A DNA stretch of 64,000 bases from Parafrankia sp. EUN1f (GTDB lineage Bacteria > Actinomycetota > Actinomycetes > Frankiales > Frankiaceae): the NCBI RefSeq assembly GCF_000177675.1, contig NZ_ADGX01000013.1, positions 29,851 through 93,850 on the forward strand, written 5' to 3'. A model generated the notes under the pieces. That model made no database searches and was not told where the DNA came from. It was given only the letters and a program-made list of their open reading frames with translations. Positions 28,106 through 37,582 of the stretch are shown piece by piece (within the stretch, counting starts at the first letter, position 1; each line of letters begins with the position of its first letter). Both the position numbers and the translations under genes were made by a program.

Positions 28106-29188
28106 ATGTCCCTCGGAAACACCGCCGTCGCGCCGCCCCGTGAGGGGGCTCTGCCCCGACGTCGCGACATCGTCGCGACATCGCCGTTTCTGCGCGCCGC
28201 GGCCGGGGACCGCCCGGACCGGGTCCCGGTCTGGTTCATGCGGCAGGCCGGTCGGGTGCTGCCCGAATACCGTGCGCTGCGCGCCAACACGGCGATGCTC
28301 GACTCCTGCCGGAACCCGGACCTGGTCACCGAGATCACGCTGCAGCCGATCCGTCGGTTCCGCCCCGACGCGGCCATCTTCTTCTCCGACATCGTGCTGC
28401 CACTCGCCGCGGTCGGCGTGGACGTCGACATCGTCGCCGGGGTGGGCCCCGTGGTGGCCCACCCGATCCGCGCCCGGGCCGACCTGGACATCCTGCGTCC
28501 GCTCGAACCGGACGACGTGCCCTACGTGCAGACGGCCGTGGGCTCGCTGATCCGCGAGCTCGGCACGACACCGCTGATCGGTTTCGCGGGCGCCCCGTTC
28601 ACCCTGGCCAGCTACCTCATCGAGGGAGGGCCGAGCCGCAGCCACATCAAGACCAAGGCCCTGATGTACTCCGAGCCCGAACTGTGGCACGACCTGCTCG
28701 GCCGGCTGGCCGACATCACCGCGGCGTTCCTGCGGGTGCAGGTCGACGCCGGCGCGGACGCCGTCCAGCTGTTCGACTCGTGGGCCGGCGCGCTCAGCGA
28801 GGACGACTACCGGCGCTACGTGGCCCCGCACAGCTCCCGGGTGCTGGCGGCCTTCGCCGACGACGGCATCCCGCGGATCCACTTCGGCGTCAACACCGGG
28901 CAGCTGCTCGGCGCGATGGGCGAGGTCGGCGCGGACGTCGTCGGGGTCGACTGGCGGGTCCCGCTGGACGAGGCCGTCAAGCGCATCGGCCCCGGCCGGT
29001 CCGTGCAGGGCAACCTCGACCCCGCCGCGGTCTTCGCGCCGGGCGACCTGCTGGCCGAGAAGGTGCGCGATGTCTGCCACCGCGGCGCCGCGGCGCCCGG
29101 CCACATCTTCAACCTCGGCCACGGCGTGCTGCCGGAGAGCGACCCGGGCGTGCTGGCGCACATCGTGGACCTCGTCCACCAGTTCTGA
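28106..29188 (+). CDS. hemE: Uroporphyrinogen decarboxylase
   Basis: 360 residues. It removes four carboxyl groups from uroporphyrinogen III to give coproporphyrinogen III. The signature [20 protein letters not shown] is near the N-terminus, and [17 protein letters not shown] is the second family pattern; the active-site aspartate lies in [13 protein letters not shown]. It opens the haem cluster hemE - coproporphyrinogen oxidase - hemQ, all rightward. Its TGA overlaps a downstream ATG by one base. Confidence 0.95.
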   Translation: MSLGNTAVAPPREGALPRRRDIVATSPFLRAAAGDRPDRVPVWFMRQAGRVLPEYRALRANTAMLDSCRNPDLVTEITLQPIRRFRPDAAIFFSDIVLPLAAVGVDVDIVAGVGPVVAHPIRARADLDILRPLEPDDVPYVQTAVGSLIRELGTTPLIGFAGAPFTLASYLIEGGPSRSHIKTKALMYSEPELWHDLLGRLADITAAFLRVQVDAGADAVQLFDSWAGALSEDDYRRYVAPHSSRVLAAFADDGIPRIHFGVNTGQLLGAMGEVGADVVGVDWRVPLDEAVKRIGPGRSVQGNLDPAAVFAPGDLLAEKVRDVCHRGAAAPGHIFNLGHGVLPESDPGVLAHIVDLVHQF

Positions 29189-29352
29189 TGGCCCCTCCGG
29201 GGGATCGCCCGGACGGGCCGGCAGACGCGCCCGGCGGCGTGGCCGTGGCGGGTACCGGGACGGACACCCGTGGGGAAGGGCCGCCCGCGAGGGCGAGCGG
29301 TGTGCTGAGGAGACCCGCGGCACCGCGGAACCGGATCCACCGACAAGACTGA
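29188..29352 (+). CDS. Possible small protein coupled to hemE
   Basis: ATG 29188 overlaps the hemE stop (TGATG), a layout typical of translational coupling, and opens a 54-residue frame rich in Gly, Pro and Arg ([17 protein letters not shown] at the start). It has no recognisable domain. GC-rich DNA makes such frames by chance, so the support is only the overlap and the otherwise unexplained 276-bp space before the oxidase gene. Confidence 0.25.
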   Translation: MAPPGDRPDGPADAPGGVAVAGTGTDTRGEGPPARASGVLRRPAAPRNRIHRQD

Positions 29353-29464
29353 AGGTCGACCGCGGCACCCGACGGGTCCGTCAGCGCGAGGCCGCCGCCT
29401 TCGCGCTCGACGGACACACGTCGGAGGCGGCCGGACCGGTGACGGCTGAAGGGGCTGGAGACAC

Positions 29465-30877
29465 GTGCGGGTCGTGATCATTGGTGGGGGCATCGCGGGC
29501 CTGGCGGCCGCGAACGCTCTGGCGGGCAAGGCCGAGGTCACCGTGATCGAGGCTGGTGACCGGGTCGGCGGCAAGCTGCGCACGACCCCGATCGAGGGGC
29601 TCGCCGTGGAGGAGGGCGCGGAGTCCTTCCTGATGCGCGTGCCGGAGGGGCTGCGGCTGGCGCGGCACGTCGGTCTCGGGCACGCGATCGTCCATCCGGC
29701 CACGACCGCCGCCGCGCTGTGGGTGGGTGGCCGGCGTCGACCGATCCCGCCCAACACACTGCTGGGCGTCCCCACGGACGCCCTCGGCCTGGTGCGGTCG
29801 CGGGTGCTCTCGCCGTGGGGGCTGCTGCGGGCCGCCGCCGATCTGGTGCTGCCACGGACGACGCTGCCCGACGATCCGACGGTGGGCGGCTACGTCGGTG
29901 CCAGGGTGGGGCGGGAGATCGTCGACCGGCTGGTCGATCCGCTGCTGGGCGGGGTGTACGCCGGCCGGGCCGACGCGCTCTCGCTGCAGGCGACCGTGCC
30001 CCAGCTCACCCCGATCGCGACGGAGGACCGGTCGCTGCTGCTCGGCGCGCACCGGGTGCGGGCACGGACCGGCCCGGCACCGGCGCACACGCCGGTGTTC
30101 GCCTCGCTGCGCGGCGGGCTCGGCGCGTTCGCGCAGCGGGTGTCCGACACCAGCGGCGCGACCGTACGTACCGGCCTGATGGCCCGCGAGCTGCGGCAGA
30201 CCTCGGATGGCTGGCAGGTGCGCTGCGAACCGATCGGCGGTGGGGAGGCCCCGCCTCCGTTCGCCGCCGATGCGGTGATCATCGCGGTGCCGGCGGGCGC
30301 GGCGCGGGACCTGCTCTCCCCGATCGCGCCGCACGCGGCGGCGCCGCTGGCCGGCGTGCCGTACGCGTCGGTGGGCCTGGTCACCCTGCTCTACCGGGGG
30401 GTGACGCCGCCCGCGGGCAGCGGGCTGCTGGTGCCGTCCCGAGCCGGATTGTCGATCAAGGCCGTGACCTACATGTCCGCGAAATGGCCGCACGTGGCCG
30501 CTGGCAGTGATCTCACGGTCGTGCGGGCCAGCGTCGGCCGTGCCGGCGCCGAGGGCGAGCTGCGGCGCGGCGACACCGAGCTGATCGGGGTGGTCGCGGC
30601 GGAGGTCGCCCAGGTGACCGGGATGATCGCACGTCCCGTCGCCGGCCGGGTCAGCCGTTGGGGAGGTGCGCTGCCGCAGTACCTGCCGGGCCACCTGGGC
30701 CGGATCGCGGCCGTTCGCCGGGCGTTGCCCGCAGGTCTCGCGCTCGCCGGCGCGGGCTACGACGGGGTCGGCATCCCCGCGTGCATCCGGTCCGGGGAGG
30801 CCGCCGCGGCGGCGGTGGCCGTCGGGCTGCCCGCCGGAGGCGCGGCGGCGACGGAGTCGGAGCCGGCGGGAGCCTGA
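29465..30877 (+). CDS. hemY: Coproporphyrinogen III / protoporphyrinogen oxidase (HemY/CgoX type)
   Basis: 470-residue FAD flavoprotein. The N-terminal dinucleotide-binding motif VVIIGGGIAGLAAANALA and GDRVGGKLRTTPIEGLAVEEGAESF are typical of HemY-type oxidases; a C-terminal FAD-contact segment ends in YDGVGIPACIRSGEAAA. In actinobacteria this oxidase makes coproporphyrin III, which then receives iron and is decarboxylated by HemQ (established pathway knowledge). The start is GTG 29465. It is followed 102 bp later by hemQ. Confidence 0.92.
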   Translation: MRVVIIGGGIAGLAAANALAGKAEVTVIEAGDRVGGKLRTTPIEGLAVEEGAESFLMRVPEGLRLARHVGLGHAIVHPATTAAALWVGGRRRPIPPNTLLGVPTDALGLVRSRVLSPWGLLRAAADLVLPRTTLPDDPTVGGYVGARVGREIVDRLVDPLLGGVYAGRADALSLQATVPQLTPIATEDRSLLLGAHRVRARTGPAPAHTPVFASLRGGLGAFAQRVSDTSGATVRTGLMARELRQTSDGWQVRCEPIGGGEAPPPFAADAVIIAVPAGAARDLLSPIAPHAAAPLAGVPYASVGLVTLLYRGVTPPAGSGLLVPSRAGLSIKAVTYMSAKWPHVAAGSDLTVVRASVGRAGAEGELRRGDTELIGVVAAEVAQVTGMIARPVAGRVSRWGGALPQYLPGHLGRIAAVRRALPAGLALAGAGYDGVGIPACIRSGEAAAAAVAVGLPAGGAAATESEPAGA

Positions 30878-30979
30878 GCGCCGGCGGGAGCCTGAGCGCC
30901 TGCCGGGGTCCGGGAGCACCCCGCGCGGTGGTGGGCGGTGACCACTCGCCACCGGGCGGCTGGGGTGGACAATGGTGTC

Positions 30980-31717
30980 ATGTCAACAGGCGACGACGTC
31001 CAGCGCGGCGGTACCTCACCGCAGCACAGTGGTGCCTCCTCGGCGCGGGAGCTCAACGACGAACTGCTCTACACCGGTTGGTCGGTCTTCGCTGCCCGGC
31101 GTCCGCTGCCCGCGGACCGTGCGGAGATCGTCACAGAGGTCACCGCGCTCCTTGAGGGTGCGCTGGCCAAGGACGTGTACACCCGCGGTATCTACGAGAT
31201 CTCCGGCTACCGGGCCGATGCCGACGTGATGATCTGGTGGACCTCGCCGAATCCGGATCTTCTGCAGGAGACCTACCAGCGGTTTCGGCAGACCGCTCTG
31301 GGGCGCTGCCTGGAGCCGGTCTGGTCCTCGGTGGGTCTGCACCGGCCGGCCGAGTTCAACCGGAACCACATTCCGGCGTATGTCCGCCGGGAGGACCCGC
31401 GCGACTACATCTGCGTCTATCCGTTCAACCGTTCGCTCGAGTGGTATCTGCTTCCCGACTACGAGCGGCGCGGCCTGCTCGCCGAGCACGGGATGATGGG
31501 CCGCGAGTACGAGGATGTTCGCGCGAACACGGTCGCGGCATTCGGTCTCGGTGACTACGAGTGGCTGCTTGCCTTCGAGGCCGACGAGCTGCACCGGATC
31601 GTGGACTGCATCCGCCACCTTCGTGCCAGTGCGACGCGGCGTCATACCCGACTCGAGACGCCGTTCTACAGCGGGGCACGCAAGCCCCTCGCGGATGTCG
31701 TCGCGGCGCTTCCGTAG
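30980..31717 (+). CDS. hemQ: Coproheme decarboxylase (HemQ/ChdC, chlorite dismutase family)
   Basis: 245 residues from ATG 30980 (MSTGDDVQRGG). It catalyses the last step of the coproporphyrin-dependent haem pathway: peroxide-driven decarboxylation of iron-coproporphyrin III. YICVYPFNRSLEWYLLP contains the catalytic tyrosine region, and LLAEHGMMGREYEDV contains the proximal haem histidine. The upstream hemE and HemY-type genes make this assignment firm over a true chlorite dismutase. A ferrochelatase gene is not in the window. Confidence 0.93.
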   Translation: MSTGDDVQRGGTSPQHSGASSARELNDELLYTGWSVFAARRPLPADRAEIVTEVTALLEGALAKDVYTRGIYEISGYRADADVMIWWTSPNPDLLQETYQRFRQTALGRCLEPVWSSVGLHRPAEFNRNHIPAYVRREDPRDYICVYPFNRSLEWYLLPDYERRGLLAEHGMMGREYEDVRANTVAAFGLGDYEWLLAFEADELHRIVDCIRHLRASATRRHTRLETPFYSGARKPLADVVAALP

Positions 31718-32572
31718 CGGGATGAAGGCCTCGTCACATTCCTGCGCAGGCGGACCCATACCGCCTGTGTGACACGAGAGGTCGGCACCTGCCCGGGCGC
31801 CCCCACCCGTCCGGCAGGCGCCGACCGCCCCGTTGCTGCCCCCACGGCCAGGTGACGGAGTCGACCTGGGCGGGCAGAGCCCACCGATCTCCGGGGGCCC
31901 CGTCGGGGCCCGGGTGATCGATGGTCGGCGGCCGGGTGCGCCCCGGACCGGCCATGACTGACAGTAGCATCGCCGTGAGTTTCTGTCTGCTACTCGTCAA
32001 TGCGTGGAGCCGCAGGGTAGGTGCAGCGCACCGTATTTCGGGTGATCGGACGTCTGTTTCACACAGCGTTACTGGCTGGTAATTCGACTGTCGTCACTGT
32101 TGGTTACCAGTGTTCCGGTGGGGTCTGTCGGCCAGCTGTCGTGAAGAAGGCGTTCGGGCTGGGCGGGGCGATGGTCCGCTGTGGTGCGCGTGCCGGTAAC
32201 GTGGCCGCCTGACCATCGAGCGCCGCATGTCGAGGCTGGCGCGGGCCGCCGTCGGCCCAGGCCGGGACGCAGGTTTCGTGTCGGTTGCCCAGACCGTGCG
32301 CGCCAGACCTGTCGCGACGTCCGCGCGGCTGCCCGGGTCACACGATCGCTGGAGGGCGGAGTCGGTGAAGCCGCGAGTGGACAGGCCAGTGGGGAATACG
32401 CGCCCGGCAGCCGCCGGGGCGTGGGGGGCCGCGCCCGCGCGTACCGACTACAGGACCGGACGTGTATGAGTGAACCGCTACACCGGCAGGTGAGTCCTGA
32501 TCGACAATTGGCCCGGCGGGGGGGTACCTGGGGGGTCGTCGCCGCGCGCCCGGTCCGTCGATCAGAACTGAC
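31718..32572. other. 855-bp gap before the sugar transferase gene
   Basis: No convincing gene. A GC-rich imperfect hairpin lies near 31891-31912 (possible terminator for hemQ). ACTGACAGTAG at 31957-31967 matches the hemE palindrome. CTGGTAA / TTACCAG (32076-32082, 32104-32110) is an interrupted inverted repeat in an AT-richer stretch that may hold the promoter of the next gene. Confidence 0.5.
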
Positions 32573-34477
32573 ATGCCGAAGGCCAGGGGGGGTCCTGCAG
32601 TGACGGATGTGTCCGGGGGAACAAGATCATCTGGGGGTGGGCGGCGGCGGTCTGACGAGCCCAGGCCGTCCGGCAGCCCGTGGCCGGCCAGCGCGACGGG
32701 CGTGGTGCCCCAGGTTCGCGACTACTACGACCAGGACGAGCGCGGCTACGGCGAGCCTGGTTACGACGAGCGCGGTTACGAGCGCGGCTACTACTACGAC
32801 GAGGACGGCCCGGGGCGCGCCGGGCCTTCGGCACGCCACGACTGGGCGGCCGCACCGGCCCCGCCGGCGTGGCCGGTTCCGCGGGTCGGGCCGGACGGGC
32901 CGGTCGGGCCGCGAGGGTTCGGCGGGCCGGAGCGTCCCGCAGGCGGGCGCCACGCAGGCGGGCGCCACGCCGGCCCGGGGGCCGAGCAGTTCGCGTTCTC
33001 GCAGGTCCAGTCGTCCGATCCGAAGAACTACCGCGCGCAGGTCGGCTGGGAACGTCGCTACGTGCGCTTGCTGGTGCTCTTCGACGCGGTCGCCTGTGTG
33101 GTCTCGGTGGGCCTCGCCTACTTCGTGCGTTTCGGTGACATCGTCGAGTTCGACACCAAGCCCGTCTCGTCGACGCCCTACATCGTGATGACGGTCCTGC
33201 TGCCGCTGGCCTGGGTGCTGTCGATGTCGCTCAACCGGGCCTACGAGAGCAGGTTCCTCGGCGGCGGATCCGAGGAGTTCCGGCGGGTCGTGAACGCCGC
33301 GGCCAGGCTCACGGCGCTGGTGGCGGTCGCCTCGTACGCCACCAAGGCGGAGATCGCCCGAAGCTACGTGCTCATCGCTTTCCCGGCCGCGACACTGCTG
33401 TCGGTCGCGGGGCGCTCCGCCGGGCGCGGCATCCTGCACAGGATGCGGCGCCAGGGGCGTTGTCTGCACCGGGTGCTGGTCGTGGGTGCGGGTGAGTCCG
33501 CGGCCACCCTGGTCCGGCTCGCGCAGCGTGACCCCACCACGGGCTGGTCGGTCGTCGGGGTCTGCCTGGACCGGCTGCCCGGCCGGCACAGCCACGACCG
33601 ACCCGAGCGCAGCGGCTTCGACCTGCTCGGTGTCCCCATCGTCGGCACTTCGGAGAACCTGCACACCGCCATTCAGGCGACGCACGCGACCACGGTCGCG
33701 ATCGGCCCCCAGATGGATGGCGAGACGCTGCGACGGGTGCTGTGGGCGCTGGAGGGAAGCGATGTGGACGTCCTGGTCAGCTCCGCGCTGACCGACGTGA
33801 CGGGCCCGCGGATCTCCATCCGGCCGGTCGCAGGCCTGCCGCTGCTGCACATCGAGGAGCCCGAGCTCAGCGGGACACGGCGGCTGATGAAGATGGCCTT
33901 CGACCGTTTCGTCGCCACCGTCGCGATCCTGATCTTCTCGCCGCTCCTGATCGGGCTGGGCCTGGCGGTGCGGCTGACCAGCCGTGGCCCGGCCATCTTC
34001 AAGCAGACGCGGGTCGGCCGCGGCGGTGCCGAGTTCCGGATGTACAAGTTCCGATCGATGTACGTCGACGCCGAGGCGCGCAAGGCGGAGCTGGAGTCCC
34101 ACAACGAGCGGGCCGAGGGCCTGCTGTTCAAGATGCGCGACGACCCGCGGATCACCAAGGTGGGCAAGTTCCTGCGGAAGTGGTCGCTTGACGAGCTTCC
34201 CCAGCTGTTCAACGTGGTCAACGGAAGCATGTCGCTGGTCGGTCCGCGGCCGCCGCTGCCGTCGGAGGTCGCCCGCTACGAGGACGACGTCTACCGTCGG
34301 CTGATGGTCAAGCCCGGCCTCACCGGCCTGTGGCAGATCAGCGGCCGCAGCGACCTGGAATGGGACGAGTCGGTCCGGCTCGACCTCCGGTACGTCGAGA
34401 ACTGGTCGTTGGCAATGGACTTCGTCATCCTGTGGCGGACCCTGTTCGCGGTGCTGCGCCGCGAGGGTGCCTACTGA
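32573..34477 (+). CDS. Polyprenyl glycosylphosphotransferase (exopolysaccharide initiating sugar transferase)
   Basis: 634 residues. It transfers a sugar-phosphate to undecaprenyl-phosphate to start exopolysaccharide synthesis. Order: a hydrophilic, tyrosine- and acid-rich N-terminus (about residues 48-85), four membrane helices (about 165-290), a nucleotide-binding-like domain (HRVLVVGAGESAATLVRLAQ), a fifth helix (FVATVAILIFSPLLIGLGLA) and the catalytic domain with KFRSMYVDAEARK, DELPQLFNVVNGSMSLVGPR and PGLTGLWQISGRSDLEWDE. ATG 32573 lacks a ribosome binding site, whereas GTG 32600 has a G-rich one, so the true start may be 32600. It is convergent with cysC, and the ends overlap by 7 bp. 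Confidence 0.9.
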   Translation: MPKARGGPAVTDVSGGTRSSGGGRRRSDEPRPSGSPWPASATGVVPQVRDYYDQDERGYGEPGYDERGYERGYYYDEDGPGRAGPSARHDWAAAPAPPAWPVPRVGPDGPVGPRGFGGPERPAGGRHAGGRHAGPGAEQFAFSQVQSSDPKNYRAQVGWERRYVRLLVLFDAVACVVSVGLAYFVRFGDIVEFDTKPVSSTPYIVMTVLLPLAWVLSMSLNRAYESRFLGGGSEEFRRVVNAAARLTALVAVASYATKAEIARSYVLIAFPAATLLSVAGRSAGRGILHRMRRQGRCLHRVLVVGAGESAATLVRLAQRDPTTGWSVVGVCLDRLPGRHSHDRPERSGFDLLGVPIVGTSENLHTAIQATHATTVAIGPQMDGETLRRVLWALEGSDVDVLVSSALTDVTGPRISIRPVAGLPLLHIEEPELSGTRRLMKMAFDRFVATVAILIFSPLLIGLGLAVRLTSRGPAIFKQTRVGRGGAEFRMYKFRSMYVDAEARKAELESHNERAEGLLFKMRDDPRITKVGKFLRKWSLDELPQLFNVVNGSMSLVGPRPPLPSEVARYEDDVYRRLMVKPGLTGLWQISGRSDLEWDESVRLDLRYVENWSLAMDFVILWRTLFAVLRREGAY

Positions 34478-36312
34478 GCAGGCTCCTCGTCCCAAGGTGC
34501 CTGCTCGATCCAGCCGGCCTGGACCAGATGGGCGACCACCTGGTCCACGGCCTCGGTCGCGGACAGATCCGCCGTGTTCACGACGACCTCGGCGTCCACA
34601 GGTTCCTCATAGGGGTCCGACACGCCGGTGAAGGCGGGAATGACACCTGCCCGCGCCTTGGCGTAAAGGCCCTTGCGGTCCCGCCCCTCGCACACCTCGC
34701 GTGGGGTCGACACATGGACGAGGACGAATCCCGCCCCCCGGGCGGTACTCATCGCCCGCACCTGCTGCCGAACCGCGCCATAGGGGGCGATCGGGGCGCA
34801 CACCGCCGTCCCGCCGGCGCCCGCGACCTCGGCCGCGACGAAGCCGATGCGGCGCACGTTCGTATCCCGGTCGGTGCGGGAGAAGCCCAGCCCCTGGGAC
34901 AGATGTGTCCGGACGATCTCCCCGTCCAGCAGGGTGACCCGCCGGCCTCGTTCGAGTAGCCGGCAGGCCAGCAGCCCGGCAAGCGTTGACTTGCCCGCTC
35001 CGGACAGCCCGGTGAACAGGATCGTGAGCCCCCGCCGGGAACGTGGTGGCATGGCACGGACCAGCTCGGCCGCCACCGCCGGTGGGGTCAGCTCGGCCGG
35101 CAGCGGCGCACCGGCGTCCAGCAGGGCGGCGATCTCGTCGGAACCCGGAGCGCCGATGGCGGGCCCGGTCAGACTGCCGGCGCAGCCGTACACCTCGGCC
35201 AGGTGCGCGCGCAGCGCGGTGAGCTCGGCCATCGCATCCAGCGCCGGTCCGCCCGCGTCGAGCTCGTCGGTGAGGCCGCCCGGCGAGGTGGCGCTCATCG
35301 TCGGCTCGCGGGGAGCCGCGAGCTGACTCGCCGGGACGACCGGCACGAGGACGAGCATGCCGCGCTGCTGCGGCGGTCCGGGCGACTGCGATGCCCGGCC
35401 GGCGGATGATCCCTGACCGGGGGGACCTGCCTGGCCCGTCGGCGGCAGGCTCCGCCGGCCGCCCCTGGCGACCGCCTCCGACGCGAGTGGCTCGTGGGTC
35501 AGCGTGGCCTCGGTCGGGCGCAGCGGCGCGTCGATCGCGTCCAGCGCGGCGAGCAGGCAGCGCACGCGGAGGTGATGGGTGGCATCCGCCGGATCCGCGC
35601 CGCCGACGGGGACGAGGATCACGCAGTGCTTGCCCCGCCGGGTCAGCGCCCGGATCCGACCCACGTCCGCGGTGTGCAGCAGACCGTCGGCCCACACCGC
35701 CCACGGCGCGCCGGTGCCGGACGCCGTCCAGCCCCGCGCGGCGAGCTGGGCGCGCAGCTGCGGTGGGGTGAGCCGCAGCGCCGGATAGTCGGGGTGCCCG
35801 GGGAGCTCGAGGCCCTCCACGGTGCCGACCAGGAGAGCCTGCCCCGTGCCGTCGGCGGCGGCTTCCGACGGGTCCGGGGCGGCCGGCGGGGCAACGGGCT
35901 CGACCGCCAGCAGCCGCAGCGCGGCGATCATCACGCCTTCCCTGTCACGCAGGGCAACCTCGGAGCCGACGGTCAGGCCGGCGGCGACGTCCACCGCAAC
36001 GGGGAGGCTGGGCACCGGCGGGCCGTCGGGCTGCCGAAGCTGGCCGAGGTAGCTTGGCGCGGGCCCGAACACGCCGAGCAGCATCAACTCGAGGTCGGCG
36101 AGCTGATGTGGGTCCAGCGTGACCGAGGGCCAGGCGATGGACGCCGCCCGCAGCTCGCGGGCCCGTCCGGGATCGACAAGCGCGAGAGCCTGGCCCGCGG
36201 ACCCGGCGATGTGGTCGGACTCGATGGACGTGGCGGACAGACCGGTCGCATCATGCCCTCGGCGTGGCTTCCGGGCGAAGGCGCCGACGTCGTTGTCGGA
36301 GGTGGCGCTCAC
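34471..36312 (-). CDS. cysC: Adenylylsulfate kinase fused to a degenerate ATP-sulfurylase-like region
   Basis: 613 residues from GTG 36310-36312. The C-terminal 180 residues are a complete APS kinase: Walker A GLSGAGKST, LLDGEIVRTHLSQGLGFSR, FVAAEVAGAGG and GLYAKARAGVIPAFTGV, which phosphorylates APS to PAPS. The N-terminal part resembles ATP sulfurylase (VTLDPHQLADLELMLLGVF matches its N-terminal domain), but the catalytic QxRN-PxHxxH motif is missing (WAVWADGLLHTADVG lies where it should be). A Pro/Gly-rich linker joins the parts. The N-terminal half has probably lost sulfurylase activity. PAPS may serve reduction or sulfation. Confidence 0.85.
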   Translation of the reverse strand: MSATSDNDVGAFARKPRRGHDATGLSATSIESDHIAGSAGQALALVDPGRARELRAASIAWPSVTLDPHQLADLELMLLGVFGPAPSYLGQLRQPDGPPVPSLPVAVDVAAGLTVGSEVALRDREGVMIAALRLLAVEPVAPPAAPDPSEAAADGTGQALLVGTVEGLELPGHPDYPALRLTPPQLRAQLAARGWTASGTGAPWAVWADGLLHTADVGRIRALTRRGKHCVILVPVGGADPADATHHLRVRCLLAALDAIDAPLRPTEATLTHEPLASEAVARGGRRSLPPTGQAGPPGQGSSAGRASQSPGPPQQRGMLVLVPVVPASQLAAPREPTMSATSPGGLTDELDAGGPALDAMAELTALRAHLAEVYGCAGSLTGPAIGAPGSDEIAALLDAGAPLPAELTPPAVAAELVRAMPPRSRRGLTILFTGLSGAGKSTLAGLLACRLLERGRRVTLLDGEIVRTHLSQGLGFSRTDRDTNVRRIGFVAAEVAGAGGTAVCAPIAPYGAVRQQVRAMSTARGAGFVLVHVSTPREVCEGRDRKGLYAKARAGVIPAFTGVSDPYEEPVDAEVVVNTADLSATEAVDQVVAHLVQAGWIEQAPWDEEPAQ

Positions 36313-36401
36313 ACCCGCGACGGTAGCGGCTCGACCACTCGGCCGCGTTCCGGGTCGCGACACGCTCGCGGCAGACCGGTGCGGTGCGGGAGTATCCGCA
36401 C

Positions 36402-37565
36402 ATGGATCTTCCCGTGATGCCGCCGGTGAAGCCGATGCTCGCGCGGGCCGCGTCCGCGATCCCACCGGGCATGCTGTACGAGCCGAAATGGGACGGATTC
36501 CGGGCGCTGGTGTTCCGTGACGGCGCGGAGCTGGAGATCACCTCCCGCAACACCCGGCCCATGACCAGGTACTTTCCCGAGCTGGTCGAGATCCTGCTGG
36601 CAGTTCTGCCGGAACGCTGTGTGCTGGATGGCGAGATCGTGGTCATAGCCCCCGGCGGCCTCGACTTCGAGGAGCTCAGCCAGCGCGTTCATCCGGCGGC
36701 CAGCCGGGTGGATCGGCTCGCCCGGGAGACACCGGTGTCCTTCGTGGCCTTCGACCTGCTCGCGCTCGGTGACACGGCGCTGGTCGGGGAGCCGCTCGCG
36801 CGGCGACGCGCAGCCCTGGAGGACCTGCTCGCGGGCCGGACGGGCCCAGGCGTGGCGAGCTCGCCCCCGCCGGGGTCCGGGCCGGCCGGCACAGAGCTCC
36901 CGCCGGGCCGCCCTCCGGCTGGTGTCTACCTCACCCCGGCGACGGACGACCCGGACGTGGCCGCGGACTGGTTCCGGCGCTTCGAGGGCGCCGGGCTCGA
37001 CGGCCTGGTCGCCAAACCGCCGGCCGGGCACTACGAACCAGACAAACGAGCCATGATCAAGGTCAAGCACGAGCGCACGGCGGACTGCGTCGTGGCCGGC
37101 TACCGGCCGTACAAGAACGACCCGGCGGCGGTCGGCTCCCTGCTGCTGGGGCTCTATGACGGATCGTCGCTGCTGTCGGTCGGGGTCACCTCGGCGTTCC
37201 CGATGGCGCGCCGCCGCGAGCTGGTCGGCGAGCTCGCGCCCCTGGTGACGGCGATCGACGATCACCCGTGGGCCCGGCCCGGCGGCCCAGACGGCACCGA
37301 GGGCGCGGACGGCGCGGCGACGCGGACTCCGTGGGACGCCGGGGAGAGCAGGTGGGCCCGCGGCCGGGACCTGTCGTTCGTCCCGCTGCGCCCGGAGCGT
37401 GTCGTCGAGGTGCGCTACGACCACATGGAGGGCCCGCGGTTCCGGCACACCACCCAGTTCGTCCGGTTCCGCCCGGACCGTGATCCGCTCGAGTGCACCT
37501 ACGAGCAGCTCGAACGCCCGGTCGGGTTCGAGATCGCCGATGTCCTGAGCGGTTCGGGTGGCTGA
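36402..37565 (+). CDS. ligC: ATP-dependent DNA ligase (LigC type)
   Basis: 387 residues. The adenylation lysine lies in EPKWDGFR (Lys 29); LDGEIVVI, FVAFDLLALG, GLDGLVAKPP and MIKVKHERTADCVV supply the other nucleotidyltransferase motifs. A C-terminal OB domain completes the minimal ligase. There is no polymerase or nuclease domain, so it is the short LigC form rather than LigD, and no Ku gene is adjacent. Such ligases seal nicks in repair as a side system to NAD-dependent LigA (family knowledge). I start at ATG 36402, 10 nt after GGGAG; GTG 36384 is also possible. Confidence 0.88.
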   Translation: MDLPVMPPVKPMLARAASAIPPGMLYEPKWDGFRALVFRDGAELEITSRNTRPMTRYFPELVEILLAVLPERCVLDGEIVVIAPGGLDFEELSQRVHPAASRVDRLARETPVSFVAFDLLALGDTALVGEPLARRRAALEDLLAGRTGPGVASSPPPGSGPAGTELPPGRPPAGVYLTPATDDPDVAADWFRRFEGAGLDGLVAKPPAGHYEPDKRAMIKVKHERTADCVVAGYRPYKNDPAAVGSLLLGLYDGSSLLSVGVTSAFPMARRRELVGELAPLVTAIDDHPWARPGGPDGTEGADGAATRTPWDAGESRWARGRDLSFVPLRPERVVEVRYDHMEGPRFRHTTQFVRFRPDRDPLECTYEQLERPVGFEIADVLSGSGG

Positions 37566-37582
37566 CCGAAAGGTCGGTTGAC

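Noticed and set aside
30980..31717. True chlorite dismutase
   Set aside because: The gene follows hemE and a HemY-type oxidase, and actinobacterial members of this type are coproheme decarboxylases.
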